This document shows, piece by piece, positions 51,885 through 58,710 of a DNA stretch of 64,000 nt; the stretch's first letter is position 1, and each line of letters opens with the position of its first letter. The DNA comes from Streptomyces sp. CB02009 (lineage in GTDB: Bacteria > Actinomycetota > Actinomycetes > Streptomycetales > Streptomycetaceae): assembly GCF_001905825.1 (NCBI RefSeq), contig NZ_LIVV01000011.1, forward strand, positions 148,697-212,696, given 5' to 3'. The notes below the pieces were generated by a model. The model had not been told where the DNA came from. It did not search any database and saw nothing but the letters and a program-made list of their open reading frames with translations. Position numbers and translations under genes: made by a program.

Positions 51885-52163
51885 GTGCCTGCTCCAGAAG
51901 TAAGCGCGGAGGCCCTCGCCGCCCGGTTGTCAGCGGTCGGACTCACCACACGCGTGGAAGAGCACCCGCGGCACACATCGATCGAAGCGGAGGTACCGGA
52001 ATCCCTCCCCGCCGAGACATGGCGGGGGGTCCTGGAAGTCGTGGCTGCGGCGGACCGATTCGGTCTCCTGGCCACCAGCTTGGGCGGCCGCACCCTCTGG
52101 GCCGCCGTGAACAAAGCGGTCCCCGCGACGGGCGATGTCCGGGGACCTGGCCATCAGCGATAG
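51885..52163 (+). CDS. small AICE cargo protein
   Basis: The GTG at 51885 has GGAGG eight nt upstream, preferred over GTG 51858. The 92-aa product (VPAPEVSAEALAARLSAVGL, then WRGVLEVVAAADRFGLLATSLGGRTLWAAV) has an alpha/beta pattern and no named domain. It is the first of six close-set or overlapping plus-strand genes up to 53893. Confidence 0.65.
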   Translation: MPAPEVSAEALAARLSAVGLTTRVEEHPRHTSIEAEVPESLPAETWRGVLEVVAAADRFGLLATSLGGRTLWAAVNKAVPATGDVRGPGHQR

Positions 52164-52175
52164 GAGCTGATCAGC

Positions 52176-52475
52176 ATGTTTGACCGTATCCGGCGCGCCA
52201 TCACGCGCACCAGAGAGCGGTACGCCCAAAGGGCCCGGCGCTGCGAGCCCTTAACGCCGACCCGCCCGACGCTCGCCCTCCCCAAACCCTCCCCCGACCT
52301 GGCGCTGTCCCTCCGGCAGCTCGGAGACCGCACGACATTCCTCCCGGGCGAAGAGACAGCCCTCGTCCGCCCGTACGTCCTGGCCAGCGAGCAGCGCACC
52401 CGGCAGAGCGCGGAGCCGGTCCCGCAACACATCCTGACCCACACGTGCTTCGCGCCGGCGGAGGCCCACGGATGA
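52176..52475 (+). CDS. small basic AICE protein
   Basis: The ATG has AGGAG ten nt upstream. The 99-aa product starts MFDRIRRAITRTRERYAQRA and is very basic in its first third, then Pro-rich (LALPKPSPDLALSLRQLG). Similar proteins occur in AICEs and Streptomyces plasmids beside GntR genes; the function is unknown. It overlaps the next gene by 4 nt. Confidence 0.65.
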   Translation: MFDRIRRAITRTRERYAQRARRCEPLTPTRPTLALPKPSPDLALSLRQLGDRTTFLPGEETALVRPYVLASEQRTRQSAEPVPQHILTHTCFAPAEAHG

Positions 52476-52651
52476 CCCGCGTCCCGCCGACGGCGGCCAC
52501 GCCCTACCGGTCCAGCGCCTGCCAGATCGGCACCCACCACGAGTGCGCGCACTCCTCCCCGACGACGGCACCGATCAACATCCCGGTCGTCTACGAGGCC
52601 TGCGCCTGCTCCTGCCACTCCGCTACAACGTCACCGGAGGCGGCCTCATGA
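52472..52651 (+). CDS. small Cys/His-rich protein
   Basis: The ATG overlaps the previous stop (ATGA). The 59-aa product has CQIGTHHECAHS and YEACACSCHS, a Cys/His set that could bind one zinc ion. Unknown function; coupled on both sides in the operon. Confidence 0.6.
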   Translation: MTRVPPTAATPYRSSACQIGTHHECAHSSPTTAPINIPVVYEACACSCHSATTSPEAAS

Positions 52652-52872
52652 ACAGCTTTCCCTCGGGCGGCGCCCTTGCCTCTCCGGTCGAGATCACCAC
52701 GGCCACGGTGCAGCGCGGCGACGTGATCCAGATCGGCGGCCAACCATGCCGAGTGGCCGACCTCCGCCAACTGCCCGGCGGCGCCAAGCGCCTCCTCTTC
52801 GAATCGGGCGAACTCCTGACCATGCACACCCGTACGCGACTGATCGCCGTACGAGTGCTCCGAAGGTGGTGA
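52648..52872 (+). CDS. small SH3-like protein
   Basis: The ATG overlaps the previous stop and has GGAGG eight nt upstream. The 74-aa product (VEITTATVQRGDVIQIGGQPCRVADLRQLPGGAKRLLFESGELLTM) is a short beta-rich chain like the small SH3/KOW-type proteins found in AICEs. Unknown function. Confidence 0.65.
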   Translation: MNSFPSGGALASPVEITTATVQRGDVIQIGGQPCRVADLRQLPGGAKRLLFESGELLTMHTRTRLIAVRVLRRW

Positions 52873-53552
52873 GCGCCCGCATGCTGTCCCTACGCCACAC
52901 CATCGCCGCGGACCTCCGGACCCAGATCACCACCGGCCACCTGAAGGCCGGCGCCCGCCTCCCCTCGGAACCGAAGCTCGCCGCCCAGTACAAGGTCAGC
53001 ACCCCAACACTGCGCAGCGCCCTCGCACTCCTCCAGGCCGAGGGCCTGATCGAGAAGATCCACGGCAAGGGCAACTTCGTCCGCCACCCCCTCCGCAGAC
53101 TCACGTACACCGAAGGCCACCTCGCCCCGGACGCAGACCTCCACGTCACGATCCGCACCACCAACCTCCGAGCCCGCGGAGACCTCATCCCCCTACTCAA
53201 GGTCCCCTCATGCACCCCGCTGACTGAGTTCCTCTGCCTCACCCACCAAGGAGAGAGGCCGCACAGCCTGGCCCGCATCTACGTCCCGCGCGACCTGGAG
53301 CCAGCCGAACTGCCGTGGCCTCGCCACGGACGGGCGGAGACCCGAGAAGTGGTCACCGCCCGACTCCCCACTCCAGAAGAGGCCTCCGCCCTCCGGCTCA
53401 GCACGACGCTGGCCGTGCTCGCGATCACGCGAGTGTCTGCCGACGTCACAGGCCGCGTGATCGAGTTGGCTCGCCTGATCCTCCCGGGTGACCGCGCCGA
53501 AGCGCTCTTCACCACTCACCACACGATCGAAGAAAGGAGAACGGAAGGATGA
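52869..53552 (+). CDS. GntR-family regulator with UTRA-like domain
   Basis: The GTG at 52869 overlaps the previous stop (GTGA); ATG 52881 is an alternative. The 227-aa protein has the winged helix (MLSLRHTIAADLRTQITTGHLKAGARLPSEPKLAAQYKVSTPTLRSALALLQAEGLIEKIHGKGNFVR) and a C-terminal UTRA-type domain. It is one of three GntR proteins of this element. It ends in an ATGA overlap with the next gene. Confidence 0.9.
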   Translation: MSARMLSLRHTIAADLRTQITTGHLKAGARLPSEPKLAAQYKVSTPTLRSALALLQAEGLIEKIHGKGNFVRHPLRRLTYTEGHLAPDADLHVTIRTTNLRARGDLIPLLKVPSCTPLTEFLCLTHQGERPHSLARIYVPRDLEPAELPWPRHGRAETREVVTARLPTPEEASALRLSTTLAVLAITRVSADVTGRVIELARLILPGDRAEALFTTHHTIEERRTEG

Positions 53553-53893
53553 AAGCCCACAGCGAGCTCCGCCTCCTCCCGTGGTCTGGCCCCGATGGAA
53601 AGCCCTGTTATCTGAGCACTGACAACGACGGCAGCCGTCTGTCCCGCCTGGCCGACACCACGGAAGCGATCCAACTCGACCTGGCGGCCGACCTCATTCG
53701 TCACGCGTCGGAGGCTCTCGGTGACCAGGGCACGGAGGCGGGAGAGCTCCGTCGTCTGTCGGCAGACCTGGTCAACGCGCTACAGGACGTACTCCGCGTA
53801 GCAGCAAGCCGTGGTCATCGCCTGCCACCATCTACCCCCTCCGCAATCAGTGGAGGCACCGACCCTCAACTGCCCGCGGCGGCCTTCGGCTAA
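53549..53893 (+). CDS. small AICE protein of unknown function
   Basis: The 114-aa product (LRLLPWSGPDGKPCYLSTDNDGSRLSRLADTTEAIQLDLAADLIRHASEAL) has a helical middle (residues 40-85) and a disordered tail. It is coupled to the GntR gene by an ATGA overlap. Similar small proteins follow GntR genes in other Streptomyces elements. It is the last gene before a strong terminator. Confidence 0.6.
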   Translation: MKAHSELRLLPWSGPDGKPCYLSTDNDGSRLSRLADTTEAIQLDLAADLIRHASEALGDQGTEAGELRRLSADLVNALQDVLRVAASRGHRLPPSTPSAISGGTDPQLPAAAFG

Positions 53894-53915
53894 CGGACAT
53901 GACACAGTCAAGGTG

Positions 53916-53947
53916 AGAAGGGCCCCGGGTTATCCCGGGGCCCTTCT
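53916..53947. terminator. perfect GC-rich hairpin terminator
   Basis: AGAAGGGCCCCGGG and its exact complement around TTAT, 20 bp after the stop of the six-gene operon. Confidence 0.88.
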
Positions 53948-54357
53948 GCATCACAGCGCTTCGCCTTGCCAGCTGCGGAGGCTCGGTCGATACCCTGCGA
54001 TGCACTAGGGCAGGAAGCTAGTCCTACTCCCGAGCGGTATGGCTTTGGAGCCGCTCCGCTCCAGCCACTAGCAGACCGCGACGACGGCGGCGCAACCTTC
54101 CTGACACGGTGCGTCGGTCGGGACTCGACTGGCAGGGTGGGCACTTACCCTGAGCCGCCCACCGAAACGTCGGTACCTGAGGGCAGCCCGTCGCCAACGT
54201 GCACAGCCGCTCTCCCACAGCTCCTCACCCCAAGAGAGAAGAACCGAGCGCGCCTCCTCATCAACTCGCCAGTCGTTCCACGTCGTCACCGTTGCGGGGC
54301 CTATCGGGCCAGGCGGCTCCCGCCTAGGGTGTCATCAGCACGACAGCAGGGGGGTAA
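53948..54357. other. 410-bp region without an assigned gene
   Basis: No frame here has both a ribosome site and a recognisable product. A 73-codon minus-strand frame (54068-54289, starting MTTWNDWRVDEEARSVLL) has a plausible beginning but degenerates after about 35 codons. The composition shifts toward lower GC at the right end, where the 54358 gene pair begins. Confidence 0.4.
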
Positions 54358-54906
54358 ATGATCGACATAGACGTGGCTGCTTCCATGGGACCGTTGCGAG
54401 GCGACTTGGCCAAGAAGCAACGGATGGAGATGCTCCAGGACAGCTACTTGCGTGCTGTGGCCGCAGCTGCGGGATGCACCATGGCCAAGCCGGAGCCTGA
54501 CGATGGGATCGACTGGGTTCTGACTCACGCGTCAGAAGAGCACACCGCAGACTGCCAAGTTGACCTGAAGATACAACTGAAGAGCACTTGGATGAGCAAG
54601 CCGAATCCACAGAACGGATTCGTGTCTGTCAACTTGTCCAACAGCAGACTTGCCATGCTCGCCAAGAGTCCGGTCATCGTCCACCGCATCCTGGTCGCCA
54701 TGATAGTTCCAGAAGATGTTGCGGATTGGGTTGAGGCAAGCCACGATATCTTCAAGCTACGCCATTGCGCGTACTGGAGAAGCGTGACGGGCATGCAGTC
54801 ATCAGGAATAGACAACACGGCCGTAAGAGTCTCCACTAGTCAGATATTCGACGATGCGGCCCTTTGTGACATCATGAAGAGAATAGGGAATGGGGGCGCC
54901 CCGTGA
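54358..54906 (+). CDS. DUF4365-type (PD-(D/E)XK nuclease-like) protein
   Basis: The ATG follows AGGGGGG. The 182-aa protein has the DUF4365 pattern: helix KKQRMEMLQDSYLRAVAAAAG, the acidic motif EPDDGIDWVL, then CQVDLKIQLKSTW, where D...IQLKST matches the QxK-type nuclease core. Later HRILVAMIVPED and LRHCAYWRSVTG complete the fold. DUF4365 domains occur in nuclease and defence contexts. Its last bases overlap the start of the next gene. GC is clearly lower than in the transfer genes. Confidence 0.75.
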   Translation: MIDIDVAASMGPLRGDLAKKQRMEMLQDSYLRAVAAAAGCTMAKPEPDDGIDWVLTHASEEHTADCQVDLKIQLKSTWMSKPNPQNGFVSVNLSNSRLAMLAKSPVIVHRILVAMIVPEDVADWVEASHDIFKLRHCAYWRSVTGMQSSGIDNTAVRVSTSQIFDDAALCDIMKRIGNGGAP

Positions 54907-56117
54907 ATACGCCACCCGACTTTCAGGAGATCGCCGAACACCTCACCGATGCGCAGCTTGCCCTAGCTCTCCAGCAAAGCGGTTGGGAAAAGTTCGGCGG
55001 TCGGGATTCCCTCTATAGCCGCTGGCGCCCGGGCGCTTCGGAGTCTGGCGCAACGCGGGGGCTCTTGCTGCCCCAAGATCGAAGCGCGGAAGACTACTTC
55101 GAGCTCCTGAGCCAGGCCGTAGCATCTGCCTGGAATCTCGGAGATCTTCGAATCAGGTCGATCCTCGAACGCGCGGCCTCACTTCATTCCCTCGGAGACG
55201 AGATGAAGTTCCACAAGGAAACACGAACCCGAAAGGGGACGATTTCGTGGACGGCTGGGGTTGACCTGCATTCAGGCGCGCATAAGTCGATGATGGTGGC
55301 AGCCAAGACGCGCAAATCCCGTTCCGCATACTACGGTAATTCCAACTCGTACCTGGCCAAGTCCTTCCTCGATTCGGTACTCATGGGACAAACCGAGGTG
55401 GGCAGTTATGTCGTGACGGCCTATGTCCCTCCAGCCGAGGTATTCACCGAGCGCAAAGTGAATGAAGGGGCCACGATCCCTTTGGTAGGCCGCCATAGCG
55501 GAAGAGAGATCACCAAAGGGCTGGTCGATGTCATGGAGGCTGCACGCGAGTCCGTCGACCACTTCCAGGCCTCCGGTTCCACCAGTGGATTTATCGACTA
55601 CGTGAGCCGGGGGTTCTGCTACGAACTAACGCAGGCCCTGCGCAGCTTGATTCGGGATTCTGACGGTGCGGAAATTGAAGTCGAGTTCAACTCTTCCGAT
55701 GACCTCTTCGAGACATCCCCACCACCGCGTCAAAGCCTAGAATTTACGGCATCGGATTACAGTGCGCTAGAGACAGCAGGAAATCTCCTTGCGGCCACAG
55801 CGCAAGCGGAATTCGTGACGGTTCTTGGTACCGTGACCCTCCTAGAGCGACCGAAGCCAGGGAACCCGGGAATCGTCCGGTTGGATGTAGTAGGGGGGAC
55901 TGCTGCACGAAAGATGCGGGTCCGCCTAAAGGTCGAGGATTACGATATGGCGGTAGATGCCCATCGGAATAACCTCGCCTTGAGGATTTCAGGACGCCAG
56001 GAACTCGAAGGCCACTTCTATTGGCTGTACGACCCTGAAATTATTGAGCTTGTGAGAATAGTTCCTGAAGAATCGACGGATAGTATCGATTCAAGTGCAC
56101 AAGATCCTCTCTTCTAA
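54903..56117 (+). CDS. unknown partner protein of the DUF4365 gene, 404 aa
   Basis: The GTG at 54903 overlaps the nuclease-like gene (GTGA). The N-terminal 120 residues (LALALQQSGWEKFGGRDSLYSRWRPG ... RGLLLPQDRSAEDYFELLSQAVASAW) are helical. The middle (residues 120-260) is alpha/beta, and the end (EFVTVLGTVTLLERPKPGNPGIVRLDVVG ... KMRVRLKVEDYDMAVDAHRNNLALRISGRQELEGHFYWL) looks like a beta-barrel or OB-type ligand domain. I recognise no named domain. The strict coupling suggests the two proteins act together, perhaps in defence; that is inference. Confidence 0.65.
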   Translation: MNTPPDFQEIAEHLTDAQLALALQQSGWEKFGGRDSLYSRWRPGASESGATRGLLLPQDRSAEDYFELLSQAVASAWNLGDLRIRSILERAASLHSLGDEMKFHKETRTRKGTISWTAGVDLHSGAHKSMMVAAKTRKSRSAYYGNSNSYLAKSFLDSVLMGQTEVGSYVVTAYVPPAEVFTERKVNEGATIPLVGRHSGREITKGLVDVMEAARESVDHFQASGSTSGFIDYVSRGFCYELTQALRSLIRDSDGAEIEVEFNSSDDLFETSPPPRQSLEFTASDYSALETAGNLLAATAQAEFVTVLGTVTLLERPKPGNPGIVRLDVVGGTAARKMRVRLKVEDYDMAVDAHRNNLALRISGRQELEGHFYWLYDPEIIELVRIVPEESTDSIDSSAQDPLF

Positions 56118-56189
56118 GGGCACCTGACGCCCGGTTGTCGCTGCTGTCACGCGGTATCGGCCCGCCAGGCTCGGCCGCGACTTGCCCCA

Positions 56190-56339
56190 GCTTCCATCCC
56201 GTCTGCCGTCGACCCACACGCCGTGGAGCGGGCACGGGTCCTGGCGTCCAGGTGGAGCGCGCCACTGCACGAACGACCTGGACGCCAGGACCCGTGTCTG
56301 CTCGGCTCTGCCTGGGTCGATGGCAGACGGGATGGAAGC
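56190..56339. repeat. 150-bp near-perfect stem-loop
   Basis: Outer arms 56190-56216 and 56313-56339 pair over 27 bp with one mismatch (they begin GCTTCCATCCCGTCTGCC). Inner arms 56233-56253 and 56276-56296 pair perfectly over 21 bp (they begin CACGGGTCCTGGCGTCCAGG). The 16-nt segments between the arms pair only partly, and the apical loop has 22 nt. No gene covers it. The rest of 56118-56605 shows nothing else. Confidence 0.9.
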
Positions 56340-56605
56340 CCCCACCACCACACCCCACCGGCCGGCACCCGCGCACAGGCCCCCTCCATCCCGGAGCCTG
56401 AGCGCCCCCGCCGGAGGCATCGTCTTGAGCCGCACTCGCGTATCGCCTCGGCCACGTTGTGGGTTCGTCGCCCATCAACCCGAGCTGTCAGGCGTGCGGA
56501 CGGCGGCCGGGCTGGAGCGGGGCGCAGACAGGAGCGCAGGCCCGGGCGACGGGCCGCGCGCGCCGCGCCATGCGCGGTGGGTGCCTTGATGAAGTAGAGA
56601 AAGTC

Positions 56606-56959
56606 TTACCGCGCTTCCGGGCTTCGCTCGGCCTTGAACTCGCTCAGCAGGTCGAAGAACAGGTCGATGCCTGCCCTGCCGCTTGCTTCCGCAGCCTTCG
56701 TGATCTCGACCGCCCATCCCAAGGGACTGGCGAACGCGTGGCCAAGTCGCGGCCACAGCCACTCGGCGAACGGACCCTGGTGCTCGAAGTCCGTCATGGC
56801 CTGGGGGCCGTAGATCTCGGATGCGACTCGGTAGCCGTACAGCATTGCCTGGAGTTCCAGGAGGGAACCGCCGCGTACGAACATTCCGGGTCGCAAGCGG
56901 ACCTGATCCAGGAAGTCATAGACGTCACGCCATTCGCTGACGGGCTTCAGGGTGGTCAT
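56606..56959 (-). CDS. conserved protein of Streptomyces elements, unknown function
   Basis: The ATG at 56959 overlaps the NUDIX stop (ATGA). The 117-aa product (MTTLKPVSEWRDVYDFLDQV, then RLRPGMFVRGGSLLELQAMLYGY, FAEWLWPRLG, LGWAVEITKAAEASG, AGIDLFFDLLSEFKAE) belongs to a conserved helical family I know only as hypothetical. It forms a two-gene unit with the Pif-like gene. Confidence 0.75.
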   Translation of the reverse strand: MTTLKPVSEWRDVYDFLDQVRLRPGMFVRGGSLLELQAMLYGYRVASEIYGPQAMTDFEHQGPFAEWLWPRLGHAFASPLGWAVEITKAAEASGRAGIDLFFDLLSEFKAERSPEAR

Positions 56960-57414
56960 GCAGACGTGTCCATGAGGCGGCGGCCGTCATGGCTTCGGAC
57001 GTGGGGGCCGTTTCCGTCCAGGGCGTCCAGGAGGCGGATCGCGTAGACCTCGGCCATGCGCTCCTCGACCTCGGCCGGTGTCAGCCAGTCGACCGCGGTG
57101 GACTCGTCCGAGGTTCGTTCGGTGCCGCCTGAGGGCTTGCAGCGGAAGACCAGGGCGACGATGCCGCGGATGGTGTTCTTATAGACGCCCGTCAGCTCGT
57201 CCACCTCGACGTGAATGCCGGTCTCCTCCAGGACCTCGCGGGCTACGCCCGCTTCCGGGGCCTCGGTGAGTTCGAGGACTCCGCCCGGGAGTTCCCACGT
57301 GCCGTTGTCCGCTCGGCGGATGGCCAGGAGGCGGCCGTCTTCGCGCACTACCGCTCCGGCCACGGACACCGAGTGGAGTGGCGTTGACTTTGTTCCCGCG
57401 CTCCCGTTACTCAT
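56956..57414 (-). CDS. NUDIX hydrolase, Pif-like (element immunity)
   Basis: The ATG at 57414 lies inside the operator next to the KorSA-like gene. The 152-aa protein has a complete Nudix box: GGVLELTEAPEAGVAREVLEETGIHVEV (G-x5-E-x7-REVxEExG). In pSAM2 the nudix protein Pif, encoded beside korSA, blocks transfer into cells that already hold the element. The same position and domain support that role here; nucleotide hydrolysis alone cannot be excluded. Confidence 0.85.
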   Translation of the reverse strand: MSNGSAGTKSTPLHSVSVAGAVVREDGRLLAIRRADNGTWELPGGVLELTEAPEAGVAREVLEETGIHVEVDELTGVYKNTIRGIVALVFRCKPSGGTERTSDESTAVDWLTPAEVEERMAEVYAIRLLDALDGNGPHVRSHDGRRLMDTSA

Positions 57415-57423
57415 GTACAGGAG
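57409..57423. promoter_or_regulatory. KorSA-type operator at the korSA/pif promoter
   Basis: ACTCATGTACAGGAG is the same sequence as at 58276-58290 before the transfer operon. It overlaps the start codon of the NUDIX gene and lies 10 bp before the GntR start, so binding would shut both genes. Confidence 0.75.
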
Positions 57424-57432
57424 CATAGGAGA

Positions 57433-58224
57433 GTGGGTAGGACCGTGGGAACTCCAGCAGGAGCCGGCAGGGCCGTACCTCGGTACGTGCAGATCGCCGA
57501 CGAGATCGTTCAGCAGATCCGGTCCGGCGTACTCAAGGCCGGTGACATGGTGCCCAGCGAGTCCGAGCTCGTCGAGCGGTACGGGGTCGCCGGCGGGACC
57601 ATCCGTAAGGCCATGGTCGAGGTGCGGGCCAGCGGGCTCGTCGAGACTCGGCACGGCAAGGGTTCGATCGTGAAGGATCGGCCTCCTGTACGGCTTCGGT
57701 CTTCGGATCGGTTCCGCGCTTCTCATCGGCGAGGCGGTAAGGCTGCCTATCTCGCCGAGTCCGCGCAGTCCGGCGCCACGGCCAAGGTGAGCGTGCTCTA
57801 CATCGGGCCCATGGAAGCGCCTGCGGACATCGCCGAACGGCTTGGTGTCGACGTGGGGACGCAGGTGCTCGCGCGGCGGCGGCTGTACTTCCGGAACGGG
57901 ACGCCCGTCGAGACCGCCTCGTCGTACCTGCCGTGGGACGTGGTGAAGGACATCCCCGAGCTGTTCGCCGAGAACCCCGGCCCCGGTGGCATCTACGCCC
58001 GGCTCGAAGACCACAGCCACACCTTTGCCGAGTTCGTGGAGACCCTCCAGGCTCGGCCGGCCGCGAAGGCGGAGGCGTCCGAGTTGGCGCTGAGTCCTGG
58101 CGCCCCCGTGATTCAGCTGGTGCGGGACGCGGTGACCACGAAGGGTCGCGTCGTGGAGGTCTGTGACACCCTCATGGCCGCTGACCAGTTCGTCTTCCAG
58201 TACCGGATCCCCGCGACCGACTGA
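57433..58224 (+). CDS. korSA: GntR-family regulator, KorSA-like
   Basis: The 263-aa protein starts at GTG 57433 (or 57445). It has a winged helix-turn-helix (PRYVQIADEIVQQIRSGVLKAGDMVPSESELVERYGVAGGTIRKAMVEVRASGLVETRHGKGSIV) and a UTRA domain (GTQVLARRRLYFRNGTPVETASSYLPWDV ... PGGIYARLEDHSHTFAEFVETLQAR). KorSA of pSAM2 represses its own gene and pra, holding the element in the integrated state. The repeated operators at 57409 and 58276-58355 fit that. Confidence 0.9.
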   Translation: MGRTVGTPAGAGRAVPRYVQIADEIVQQIRSGVLKAGDMVPSESELVERYGVAGGTIRKAMVEVRASGLVETRHGKGSIVKDRPPVRLRSSDRFRASHRRGGKAAYLAESAQSGATAKVSVLYIGPMEAPADIAERLGVDVGTQVLARRRLYFRNGTPVETASSYLPWDVVKDIPELFAENPGPGGIYARLEDHSHTFAEFVETLQARPAAKAEASELALSPGAPVIQLVRDAVTTKGRVVEVCDTLMAADQFVFQYRIPATD

Positions 58225-58275
58225 CGCTCACTCAACTCCCCTCAACCCGCTGCGGTTTCTTTCCGTGGCGGGTTG

Positions 58276-58355
58276 ACTCATGTACAGGAGTGGGGCACTC
58301 TTCTTCATGCCACTCCTATACAGGAGTGAAGGAGCCCAACCTCTATAGAGGAGTG
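58276..58355. promoter_or_regulatory. three clustered KorSA-type operators
   Basis: Within 80 bp lie ACTCATGTACAGGAGTG (58276-58292), the perfect palindrome CACTCCTATACAGGAGTG (58311-58328) and CCTCTATAGAGGAGTG (58340-58355). All share the half-site AGGAGTG and a TATA-like centre. They precede the first gene of the transfer operon and should hold it silent when the GntR protein is bound. Confidence 0.8.
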
Positions 58356-58362
58356 ATCCACT

Positions 58363-58707
58363 GTGCGTCAGATCCCCGTCGACACCTCCGCCGCGATGGT
58401 GATGGTGGCCCAGCCCCCGGCCCCGAAGATTGCCAACCGCCAGACCGGCGAGATCGCCACCGACCGGGACACCGGTGCCCCGCTCATGACCGTCGACGTC
58501 ATGTTCGTCATGGACGGCAACGCCGAGATCCTCAACCTGACCGTGCCCAAGACCGGCATCTCCGAGGAGCTGTCCATGGGCATCCCGGTCGCCCTGACCG
58601 GCGTCGTCGCCCGGCCGTGGGAGAACGAGTTCAACGGCCAGAAGCGCCACGGCATCAGCTTCCGCGCCGTCGCCGTCACCTCACTCGCCGCCGCGAAGGT
58701 CGGCTGA
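58363..58707 (+). CDS. SCO3933-family regulatory protein
   Basis: The GTG at 58363 lies just after the last operator. The 114-aa protein (MRQIPVDTSAAMVMVAQPPAP, then KIANRQTGEIATDRDTGAPLMTVDVMFVMDG, VPKTGISEELSMGIPVALTGVVARPW) belongs to a family found at this place in many Streptomyces elements and named after SCO3933. The fold is beta-rich. Its exact job in transfer or replication control is not known. Confidence 0.88.
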   Translation: MRQIPVDTSAAMVMVAQPPAPKIANRQTGEIATDRDTGAPLMTVDVMFVMDGNAEILNLTVPKTGISEELSMGIPVALTGVVARPWENEFNGQKRHGISFRAVAVTSLAAAKVG

Positions 58708-58710
58708 CCC

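Noticed and set aside
54068-54289. 73-codon minus-strand gene beginning MTTWNDWRVDEEARS
   Set aside because: The start looks plausible, but there is no clear ribosome site, the second half is arginine-rich like a shadow frame, and I know no family for it.
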